Shown in pieces: positions 1-5,133 of a stretch of 6,631 nt of DNA. Under the pieces are notes generated by a model. It worked only from the letters and a program-made list of their open reading frames with translations. It searched no databases and was not told where the DNA came from. The DNA is from Bacillota bacterium (lineage in GTDB: Bacteria > Bacillota > Bacilli > Paenibacillales > Paenibacillaceae): the NCBI GenBank assembly GCA_023386495.1, contig JAEWJS010000143.1, positions 1 to 6,631 of the forward strand, read 5' to 3'. The position numbers and the translations under genes were made by a program. How positions within the stretch are numbered: the stretch's first letter is position 1; each line of letters begins with the position of its first letter.

Positions 1-19
1 AGCGCGCCCGGCACGCGCT
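1..19 (-). repeat. short inverted repeat at the end of the telA-like gene
   Basis: AGCGCG (1-6) and CGCGCT (14-19) form perfect 6-nt arms around a 7-nt loop, overlapping the telA-like stop codon by one base. It could be the stem of a terminator, but the window ends before any U-tract would be seen. Such GC-rich palindromes also occur by chance in this composition. Confidence 0.2.
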
Positions 20-1104
20 CACCGCTCCGCGAGCTCCGCGACCGCGCGCTTCAGCTCGCTCTCCATCTGCGCGAGCTCGCGCTCGGCCGCTTCCCGCTGC
101 GCGCGGCCTTCGGCGTAGACGCGCAGCGTGTCCTCGAGCGCGCCCACGAGCGCATCGTGCACGCCGCGCATCGCGTCGATGCCGATCATGCCGCCTTCGC
201 TGGCGGCTGCGGCGTCGACCGTGAGCCGGCGTGTCCGCTCGGCTCCGGCCACCATGCCGTCCTCGATCGAGCTGCGGACCTGGTTGTGCAGCGCCAGCGC
301 GCGCGACGTCCGCTGCTCCGCGATGCTCGTCACGAGATCCAGCTTCCAGAGCGGGATCAGATTGTACAGCATCGATTGGATCTTCTCCATCATCAGTTGG
401 GCGCTCTGCTGAAGCAGGCGAATCTTAGGCGCTTGCATGAGGGACAGGTACCGCGTCCTGCGCAGATCATCGAGCCGCATCTCAAGGCGCTTCACGAACG
501 CTTGGCAATCCGCCAGCTTCTGGGCAGCCCACGGATCCTGCCCCTCCTCGACCTTCCGGCGCCATGCCGGCATATCCTGCTCCGCCGCACCTGTCAGGCG
601 CAGCTGCGCAGCTGCTATATGAAGCTCGAGCTTCTTGAAATAGGCATGGTTGCGAATGAGCATCTGCTCCAGCAGCTCGATATCCCGCTGCATCGCGCAG
701 TAAGCCTCGTCCAGCTTCGCGCTGATCTGCTCGATCTGCTCCTCGACCGTCCGGGACTGCAGCGTGCCGCGCCGCATGCGCGTCAAGAGCCGGTTCACGG
801 CCGGAATGGACGCCAGAATCGCGCGGTGGCGCTCCTTATCCGGCGCAGCTAGCGGCACCTCGCGGACGCGAAGCGTCAGCTCGGTCATCAGCTCGCCGAC
901 ATCGCCTGCGTCACGCGCGCGAATCTGATCGAGGACGGCGGTCGCGAACGCCGCGATCTCTTCTTGTATATCGGTGCCGAAGCGGGTGACGGCGACCGTA
1001 TCGTCGTCGTCGAGCTTCGCGGCAAGCTCGGCCGCCGCGGCTTGTTCATGCGGGCTCAGCGCCTCAGGCAGCCAGCCCGCGCGCGTCTCGTATTGCGGCT
1101 CCAT
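19..1104 (-). CDS. TelA/YaaN-family toxic anion resistance protein
   Basis: This 361-residue protein matches the TelA family (tellurite/toxic anion resistance; B. subtilis YaaN, about 386 aa). Family landmarks run in order: a FGTDIQEEI segment near residues 42-50, a helical region with DIELLEQMLIRNHAYFKKLELHI at about 141-163, the conserved block RLDDLRRTRYLSLMQAPKIRLLQQ at about 210-233, and IPLWK at 250-254. A charged, probably coiled-coil tail follows from about 331 to the end. There is no signal peptide or membrane span, so it is probably a soluble, almost entirely helical cytoplasmic protein. The biochemical role of this family is poorly defined; some members confer tellurite resistance, but many are ordinary chromosomal genes. 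It follows the xpaC-like gene after 33 nt, so one transcript is likely. The start is ATG at 1104, 9 nt after GGAGGA; GTG at 1107 (6 nt after it) adds one residue and is equally possible. Family assignment is confident, but function in this cell is not. Confidence 0.9.
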   Translation of the reverse strand: MEPQYETRAGWLPEALSPHEQAAAAELAAKLDDDDTVAVTRFGTDIQEEIAAFATAVLDQIRARDAGDVGELMTELTLRVREVPLAAPDKERHRAILASIPAVNRLLTRMRRGTLQSRTVEEQIEQISAKLDEAYCAMQRDIELLEQMLIRNHAYFKKLELHIAAAQLRLTGAAEQDMPAWRRKVEEGQDPWAAQKLADCQAFVKRLEMRLDDLRRTRYLSLMQAPKIRLLQQSAQLMMEKIQSMLYNLIPLWKLDLVTSIAEQRTSRALALHNQVRSSIEDGMVAGAERTRRLTVDAAAASEGGMIGIDAMRGVHDALVGALEDTLRVYAEGRAQREAAERELAQMESELKRAVAELAER

Positions 1105-1113
1105 CACATCGAT

Positions 1114-1119
1114 TCCTCC
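1114..1119 (-). promoter_or_regulatory. ribosome binding site of the telA-like gene
   Basis: GGAGGA on the minus strand lies 6 nt before GTG (1107) and 9 nt before ATG (1104). It supports an N-terminus here but does not separate the two adjacent starts. It sits wholly in the short gap after the xpaC-like stop codon. Confidence 0.7.
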
Positions 1120-1137
1120 ATCTCCCGAATGCGAATG

Positions 1138-1650
1138 CTATCGAATCGGCATGTCGCTCTGTTTAAGCATGCGCTCATAGGCGGCCAACTCCATGTCCAT
1201 CTGCGACATATCGGCCTGTATCAGGCGGTTCAGGTAGCGCACGTAGCGCCGCGCCAGCATCGCAAGCAGCTGCGCGATCCGCTGTGCCCGGATTTCCATT
1301 TCCTTGTCGTAATACTCGCTCAGCATCAGCTTCTCGTACCGCTCGAGCAGTTCGACCGTAAGCGGCAAGTCGAAGGTATAGAAGCGGCGGACGACAGGAA
1401 GGAGACCGGACTTATGCGCAGTCTCGCGAATAATCGCATCGGCCATCATGACCATGCGATTCAGCCGCGCGCTCAATTGCGGTTCGCCGCAGCGCTCAGT
1501 CTGCCGTCGCAGGGCGCGAAGCTGCTCGCGGGCACGATCAAGGGGCAGCTCCGGCTGTCGACGCTTGCGGCTAGGCGGCAATTCGCTAGCTGCACCATTT
1601 GCTGCTCCATGTCGGAGCATCGCGATCACGCGATCGAATAAGGCTGCCAT
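1138..1650 (-). CDS. XpaC-like protein (5-bromo-4-chloroindolyl phosphate hydrolysis family)
   Basis: The 170-residue product resembles the C-terminal core of the XpaC family. It has an Ile/Arg-rich helix at about 62-76, then the FYTFDLPLTVELLERYEKL block at about 90-108, matching the family pattern of an F-x-x-x-x-LP-x-x-x-x-LL-x-x-Y segment. The tail MDMELAAYERMLKQ at about 151-164 resembles the usual end of these proteins. XpaC was named because it increases hydrolysis of the indoxyl phosphate X-phos; its real molecular role is unknown and no phosphatase motif is visible here. The protein is shorter than B. subtilis XpaC (about 204 aa as remembered) and shows no hydrophobic N-terminal segment; residues 23-50 are instead proline- and arginine-rich. 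The position directly before a TelA gene matches the xpaC-yaaN pair of Bacillus and is the best support for the call. The ATG at 1650 was chosen over TTG at 1686 because AGAGGA lies 9 nt before it. Confidence 0.75.
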   Translation of the reverse strand: MAALFDRVIAMLRHGAANGAASELPPSRKRRQPELPLDRAREQLRALRRQTERCGEPQLSARLNRMVMMADAIIRETAHKSGLLPVVRRFYTFDLPLTVELLERYEKLMLSEYYDKEMEIRAQRIAQLLAMLARRYVRYLNRLIQADMSQMDMELAAYERMLKQSDMPIR

Positions 1651-1711
1651 CGCACAGCTTCCTCTCGAATTCCATTGTCCTTGCAATAACCGTCATTACC
1701 CGTGCTTAGCG

Positions 1712-1740
1712 ATAATGAAACAGAATGTATCACGCAACAA
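1712..1740 (-). promoter_or_regulatory. weak candidate sigma-A-type promoter for xpaC-telA
   Basis: On the minus strand TTGTTG (1740-1735, 3/6 to TTGACA) is followed after 17 nt by CATTAT (1717-1712, 4/6 to TATAAT), about 60 nt before the xpaC-like ATG. The -35 overlaps the U-tract of the glgC terminator. A promoter is expected here because the strong terminator isolates the two-gene unit, but the match is poor and the exact position is a guess. Confidence 0.25.
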
Positions 1741-1764
1741 AGACCGGCGCTCTGCGCCGGCCTT
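1734..1764 (-). terminator. Rho-independent terminator of glgC
   Basis: Read on the minus strand, 17 nt after the glgC stop, there is a perfect 7-bp GC stem CCGGCGC/GCGCCGG with a 3-nt loop AGA (1744-1760). It extends outward through a G-U, a G-C and two A-U pairs, giving about 11 bp. The tail TCTTTGTT is U-rich. On the plus strand the outward pairs include an A-C mismatch and the tail is less U-rich. It therefore works best for minus-strand transcripts, as glgC needs, and separates glgC from the xpaC-telA unit downstream. Confidence 0.85.
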
Positions 1765-1780
1765 CTACTCTAGAAGTCGC

Positions 1781-2992
1781 TTAGAAACCTTCGCCAGCCG
1801 CCTTATCCGTACGCACGATGCCCTTCAAGAGCTCGTTGGTCCGGTTCATGAACGACGAAGCGCTGCGCGAATGGACCAACTCGTCGGCACCCAGCGCCGT
1901 GACGTCGCCGCCTTCGCGGCCGATGACCGCACCGTCCTCGATGATCGTTCCTTCGCCGATGATCGCGCGGAACATTTTCACGTTGCGGCCGATTTTGACG
2001 TTAGGCATGATGATGCTCTCCTGGATGCTGCTGCCGCGGCCGATATGTACGCCGCCGAACAAGATCGAGCGGTCTACTTCGCCTTCGTTGACCGTAAACG
2101 GATGAACGATCGAATCACGCACGGTCGCGAGCGGATGCGTATACGCTTGGACGAACGGCTCCTGCTCGTTCGAATACATCGGCCAGTCTTCGCTGTCCAA
2201 TGTCAGTTCGCCGGCGAGCACGTCCATGTGGGCTTCCCAGAGGCTCTCGACGGTGCCGACGTCGCGCCAGTACCCGTCGAACGGATAGGCGTAGACCGAA
2301 GCTTCCGTCCGGATCATCTCCGGAATGAGGTCTTTGCCGAAGTCATGGCTGGAGGATGCGTCCAAGGCATCCAGTATGAGCAGCTCTCTCAGATAGGACC
2401 ACCGGAACAGATAGATGCCCATGGAAGCCAGATTGCTGTCCGGCTTAGCCGGCTTCTCCGTGAATGACTGGATGCGAAGCGCGTCGTCTGCGTTCAGGAT
2501 GCCGAAGCGAGAGGCTTCCCGCCATGGCACGCGCTTGACGGCGATCGTCGCGTCCGCGCCGGTCTCGCGATGCGTCTCCAGCATCTTGGCGTAATCCATC
2601 TGATAGATATGGTCGCCGGATAGAATCAGCACATGCTCAGGCGATCGGGCATCCACTTCGGCGATGTTCTTGTAGATCGCGTCGGCTGTACCGGCATACC
2701 CGGTTCCCGGCGCCATCCCTCCAGGCAGCAGGAAGATCTCTGAGGAACTGTCGTCTTGGGCCTGCCAATGGCGGCCATCCTCAATGTGGCTGTGCAGCGA
2801 TTCAGCCCGGTATTGCGTGAGCACTCCGATCGTGGAAATGCCGGAATTGACGCAATTGCTCAGCGGAAAATCAATGATACGGTAACGGCCCCCGAATGGA
2901 ACCGCAGGTTTAGCGAGCTTGAGCGTCAGTGGCGCCAGCCGCCTTCCTTCCCCGCCAGCCAATAGCATAGCAATACACGATCCGTTTGTCAT
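1781..2992 (-). CDS. glgC: glucose-1-phosphate adenylyltransferase (ADP-glucose pyrophosphorylase)
   Basis: GlgC joins ATP and glucose-1-phosphate to give ADP-glucose and pyrophosphate, the committed step of bacterial glycogen synthesis, in the cytoplasm. The 403-residue protein has the nucleotidyltransferase signature LAGGEGRRLAPLT (11-23), followed by KPAVPFGG (28-35) and IIDFPLSN (39-46). GTADAIYKN lies at 101-109, and SGDHIYQMDY at 125-134 carries Asp127, equivalent to the catalytic Asp142 of the E. coli enzyme. FTEKP at 177-181, MGIYLF at 191-196, DFGKDLIP at 217-224 and GYWRDVGTVESLWEA at 240-254 complete the catalytic domain. From about 290 the hexapeptide-type left-handed beta-helix follows (SILFGGVHIG, AIIGEGTIIEDGAVIG). 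The last 40 or so residues after the helix look like an extension. The ATG at 2992 sits 4 nt after GGAGGGG and places the GG motif at the usual distance from the N-terminus. The gene stands alone, divergent from glgBA, and ends in a Rho-independent terminator. No GlgD-like partner is visible. Confidence 0.96.
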   Translation of the reverse strand: MTNGSCIAMLLAGGEGRRLAPLTLKLAKPAVPFGGRYRIIDFPLSNCVNSGISTIGVLTQYRAESLHSHIEDGRHWQAQDDSSSEIFLLPGGMAPGTGYAGTADAIYKNIAEVDARSPEHVLILSGDHIYQMDYAKMLETHRETGADATIAVKRVPWREASRFGILNADDALRIQSFTEKPAKPDSNLASMGIYLFRWSYLRELLILDALDASSSHDFGKDLIPEMIRTEASVYAYPFDGYWRDVGTVESLWEAHMDVLAGELTLDSEDWPMYSNEQEPFVQAYTHPLATVRDSIVHPFTVNEGEVDRSILFGGVHIGRGSSIQESIIMPNVKIGRNVKMFRAIIGEGTIIEDGAVIGREGGDVTALGADELVHSRSASSFMNRTNELLKGIVRTDKAAGEGF

Positions 2993-2996
2993 AAGT

Positions 2997-3003
2997 CCCC
3001 TCC
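2997..3003 (-). promoter_or_regulatory. ribosome binding site deciding the glgC start
   Basis: On the minus strand GGAGGGG is followed by ACTT and then the ATG at 2992. This strong site fixes the start inside a reading frame that is open further upstream to 3277. The start agrees with the expected distance to the LAGGEGRRL motif (residues 11-19). Confidence 0.85.
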
Positions 3004-3018
3004 ACTTTTCCAACAGTA

Positions 3019-3049
3019 CTAATAAATAAACAAATAATGGAACTTTGAA
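3019..3049 (-). promoter_or_regulatory. weak candidate sigma-A-type promoter for glgC
   Basis: On the minus strand TTCAAA (3049-3044, 4/6) is followed after a long 19-nt spacer by TATTAG (3024-3019, 4/6) in an AT-rich stretch. The start of transcription would lie near 3012, about 20 nt before the ATG. This is an alternative or addition to the sigma-E-like site further upstream. Confidence 0.2.
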
Positions 3050-3083
3050 ACCGAGTAAGGAGGAAAAAGCCGTCCCGACCTCG

Positions 3084-3120
3084 AAAAAGTTGCGCAGGAT
3101 CATTCTATGAGCAACTTTCT
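3084..3120. repeat. 13-nt imperfect inverted repeat in the divergent glg control region
   Basis: The left arm 3084-3096 and the reverse complement of the right arm 3108-3120 agree at 11 of 13 positions, with a perfect core AAAGTTGC/GCAACTTT (3086-3093 and 3111-3118). The spacer is 11 nt and the centre is at 3102. It overlaps the candidate glgC -10 element and the candidate glgB -35 element, so an operator read by a dimeric regulator is more natural than an RNA hairpin. The regulator is unknown. Confidence 0.5.
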
Positions 3121-3130
3121 GAAAACATGC
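3102..3130 (-). promoter_or_regulatory. candidate sigma-E-type promoter for glgC
   Basis: On the minus strand GCATGTT (3130-3124) matches 6 of 7 positions of the Bacillus sigma-E -35 consensus KMATATT. After exactly 14 nt comes CATAGAAT (3109-3102), which matches 6 of the 7 specified positions of CATACANT. Initiation would fall near 3095, giving a leader of roughly 100 nt. The glg operon of B. subtilis is known to be sigma-E dependent (mother-cell stage of sporulation), which makes the match plausible. It is a by-eye motif match only. Confidence 0.4.
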
Positions 3131-3140
3131 GTCATATCTT
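3111..3140 (+). promoter_or_regulatory. weak candidate sigma-E-like promoter for glgBA
   Basis: GCAACTT (3111-3117) matches 5 of 7 positions of the sigma-E -35 consensus. CATATCTT (3133-3140), 15 nt later, matches 5 of 7 specified -10 positions. Transcription would begin near 3147, about 35 nt before the first glgB start codon. I found no better sigma-A pair on this strand. The location is right, but the match is modest. Confidence 0.22.
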
Positions 3141-3181
3141 GCGCGTCCGGGTAATAGTCTGGAAAAAAAAGAGAAAAAGGT

Positions 3182-5119
3182 GTGAGGAGCTTGGAGGGTA
3201 ACGTACTGACCAGAGACGAGATCCATTGGTTTCACGAGGGGACATACTTCCAGAGCTATCGCAAAATGGGGGCGCACATGGACACGGAGGACGGGATCGG
3301 CGGCGTACGATTCACGGTGTGGGCGCCTAATGCCCGCGAGGTGCGCCTCGCGTCCGACCGCAATGGCTGGAACGGCGCGGCCGCTCCGCTCACGCGAGTA
3401 CCGGACTCCGGGCTGTGGACATTGTTCGTGCCGGGCATGGGAGAGGGAGAGTTATATAAGTACGAGATCGTGACGAGTGCCGGGGACAAGTACCTGAAGG
3501 CGGACCCGTACGCCTTCCATGCCGAGGTCAAGCCGCAGACGGCCTCGATCGTAGCCAGCCTCGGCGGCTACCGTTGGCAGGACCGATCATGGATGAAGAA
3601 GCGCCAGGCACTCTATGAAAAACCGATGCTCATCTACGAGGTTCATCTTGCCAGTTGGAAGAAACATAAGGACGGCTCCTACCTGTCTTATGAAGAACTG
3701 GCCGACGAGCTCGTCGACTACGTAGCGGAGCTGGGCTATACCCATATCGAGCTGCTGCCCGTGGCAGAACATCCGTATGACAAGTCCTGGGGCTACCAGG
3801 CAACCGGCTATTACGCGGTGACAAGCCGGCACGGCAAGCCGCAGGATTTCATGCGCTTCGTCGACCGGTGCCACGGCAAGGGGATCGGCGTCATACTGGA
3901 CTGGGTGCCGGGACATTTTGTACGCGATGCGCACGGCCTCCGTCAGTTCGACGGCACGGCCCAGTTCGAGCATCCGGACCCGCTGATCGCGGATCGACCC
4001 GGCTGGGGCACGCTCGCGTTCGATTACGGCAAGCCGGAGGTGCGCTCCTTCCTGATCTCCAATGCCCTGTTCTGGATGGACGTGTACCATATCGACGGCT
4101 TGCGGATCGATGCGGTAACGAGCATGATTCGGCATGACTTCGACAAGCCTGAGGGCGCCTGGCGGCCTAACGTGTACGGCGGATTCGAGAACCTGGAGGG
4201 CATCGCGCTGCTCCGCAAGGTGAATGCAGCCGTATTCGCGGCGCATCCGTCCGCGCTGATGATGGCCGAGGAGTCGAGCGCTTGGCCGCTTGTGACGGCT
4301 CCGATCGAGCAGGGCGGGCTGGGCTTCAATTATAAGTGGAACATGGGCTGGATGAACGATACGCTGACGTACTTCGAGACCGACCCCGTCCACCGGAAGC
4401 ATCACCACAACCTGCTGACCTTTCCGATCTGTTACGCTTACGCGGAAAATTTTGCGCTGCCGCTGTCCCATGACGAGGTGGTCCACGGCAAACGGTCGCT
4501 GCTGAACAAGATGCCGGGCGACATGCCGATGAAGTTCGCCGGACTCCGTTCGCTGCTCGCTTATTGGATCTCGTCGCCGGGCAAGAAGCTGCTGTACATG
4601 GGCTCGGAGTTCGGGCAATTCGACGAATGGAAGGACGAGACGGAGCTCGACTGGTTCCTGCTCGAGGAATACGACACCCATGCCGATATGCTGGCTTATA
4701 CGAAGCGGTTGAACCGTCTATACGCAGAGCAGAAGGCGCTGTGGCAGCTGGACCACCGCGCGGAAGGGTTCGAATGGATCGACTGCGAGGATAAGGACCA
4801 GAACGTGATCTCCTATATACGCAGAGGCAAAGCCAAAGGCGAATCGGTCATTGTCGTGTGCAACTTCTCGCCAGTGCGGCGCGAGCGCTATCGGATCGGG
4901 GTTCCGGCCAGGGGCACCTATGAGGTGCTGTTGAATACGGATGATGCCGCATTCGGCGGCGCGGGCACCGAGGACGGAGCTGCCTATGCTTCGGAGCGGG
5001 AAGCCTGGCATGGCCGGCTTTACAGCATCCTGCTGACGCTGCCGCCGATGAGCGTCCTGTGGCTGAAGAAAAAATCTGCAGTTGTCAGCCGTAAGGCCGG
5101 TCAACAGCACAACATCTGA
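3182..5119 (+). CDS. glgB: 1,4-alpha-glucan branching enzyme
   Basis: GlgB cuts an alpha-1,4 glucan chain and re-attaches it through an alpha-1,6 link, producing the branches of glycogen. The 645-residue protein is the short-N-terminus type seen in Bacillus. A CBM48-like domain spans about 40-115 (GVRFTVWAPNAREVRL). The GH13 barrel follows: HIELLPVAEHPYDKSWGYQ at 188-206, region I DWVPGHF at 240-246, region II GLRIDAV at 306-312 with nucleophile Asp310, region III MAEESSAWP at 361-369 with general acid Glu363, and region IV LSHDEVVHGKRSLL at 428-441 with Asp431. MGSEFGQFDEWKDETELDWF at 473-492 is a typical branching-enzyme block, and a beta-rich C-terminal domain ends near 628. All catalytic residues are present, so activity is expected. 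The start is uncertain: GTG at 3182 is the first possible codon after an in-frame TAG at 3155, TTG at 3191 is another, and CTG at 3206 has the best-placed Shine-Dalgarno (GGAGGG). glgA follows after 14 nt. Confidence 0.96.
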   Translation: MRSLEGNVLTRDEIHWFHEGTYFQSYRKMGAHMDTEDGIGGVRFTVWAPNAREVRLASDRNGWNGAAAPLTRVPDSGLWTLFVPGMGEGELYKYEIVTSAGDKYLKADPYAFHAEVKPQTASIVASLGGYRWQDRSWMKKRQALYEKPMLIYEVHLASWKKHKDGSYLSYEELADELVDYVAELGYTHIELLPVAEHPYDKSWGYQATGYYAVTSRHGKPQDFMRFVDRCHGKGIGVILDWVPGHFVRDAHGLRQFDGTAQFEHPDPLIADRPGWGTLAFDYGKPEVRSFLISNALFWMDVYHIDGLRIDAVTSMIRHDFDKPEGAWRPNVYGGFENLEGIALLRKVNAAVFAAHPSALMMAEESSAWPLVTAPIEQGGLGFNYKWNMGWMNDTLTYFETDPVHRKHHHNLLTFPICYAYAENFALPLSHDEVVHGKRSLLNKMPGDMPMKFAGLRSLLAYWISSPGKKLLYMGSEFGQFDEWKDETELDWFLLEEYDTHADMLAYTKRLNRLYAEQKALWQLDHRAEGFEWIDCEDKDQNVISYIRRGKAKGESVIVVCNFSPVRRERYRIGVPARGTYEVLLNTDDAAFGGAGTEDGAAYASEREAWHGRLYSILLTLPPMSVLWLKKKSAVVSRKAGQQHNI

Positions 5120-5120
5120 C

Positions 5121-5127
5121 AAAGGGG
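5121..5127 (+). promoter_or_regulatory. ribosome binding site deciding the glgA start
   Basis: AAAGGGG in the 14-nt glgB-glgA gap lies 6 nt before ATG 5134 and 9 nt before ATG 5137. It directly abuts TTG 5128, which is therefore unlikely to be the start. The position next to the glgB stop favours coupled or at least co-ordinated translation. Confidence 0.75.
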
Positions 5128-5133
5128 TTGAGG

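Larger units (their letters stand above)
2996..3066 (-). promoter_or_regulatory. possible RBS-sequestering pairing in the glgC leader
   Basis: On the minus strand TTTCCTCC (3066-3059) can pair with GGAGGGGA (3003-2996) over 8 bp, including two G-U pairs. This would cover the whole glgC Shine-Dalgarno site. The intervening 55 nt are mostly AT-rich. The pairing matters only if the transcript begins upstream of 3066, as the sigma-E-like promoter would predict. Whether it forms is inference. Confidence 0.25.

Noticed and set aside
157..1641. Two 220-230-codon open frames on the plus strand opposite the telA- and xpaC-like genes (157-852 and 964-1641)
   Set aside because: The second crosses the gap between the two minus-strand genes, neither shows a domain, and the minus-strand frames match known families.
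1716..1721. TGAAAC, the -35 core of several ECF sigma promoters
   Set aside because: It points along the plus strand, towards no gene, and has no -10 partner at the right distance.
1448..2467. A 339-codon open frame on the plus strand opposite xpaC and glgC
   Set aside because: It runs antisense through the terminator and conserved glgC motifs, gives an Arg/Asp-rich composition with no recognisable domain, and is typical of shadow frames in GC-rich DNA.
3057..3063. A perfect AAGGAGG on the plus strand in the divergent region
   Set aside because: No ATG, GTG or TTG lies within about 15 nt downstream, so it does not serve a gene. Its complement on the other strand is discussed as an anti-Shine-Dalgarno stretch.
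3149..3154. GGGTAA, close to the sigma-B -10 element GGGTAT
   Set aside because: There is no GTTT-type -35 at 12-15 nt upstream.
2993..3277. Upstream extension of the glgC frame by 95 codons
   Set aside because: It would overlap the glgB start on the other strand and cover the AT-rich control region, and has no family similarity; the strong GGAGGGG before ATG 2992 gives the normal GlgC N-terminus.
3587..4681. A 364-codon open frame on the minus strand opposite glgB
   Set aside because: It lies entirely within the catalytic region of glgB, and its sequence (many His, Arg, Gln) is simply the complement of the conserved GH13 coding frame. There is no good start or domain.
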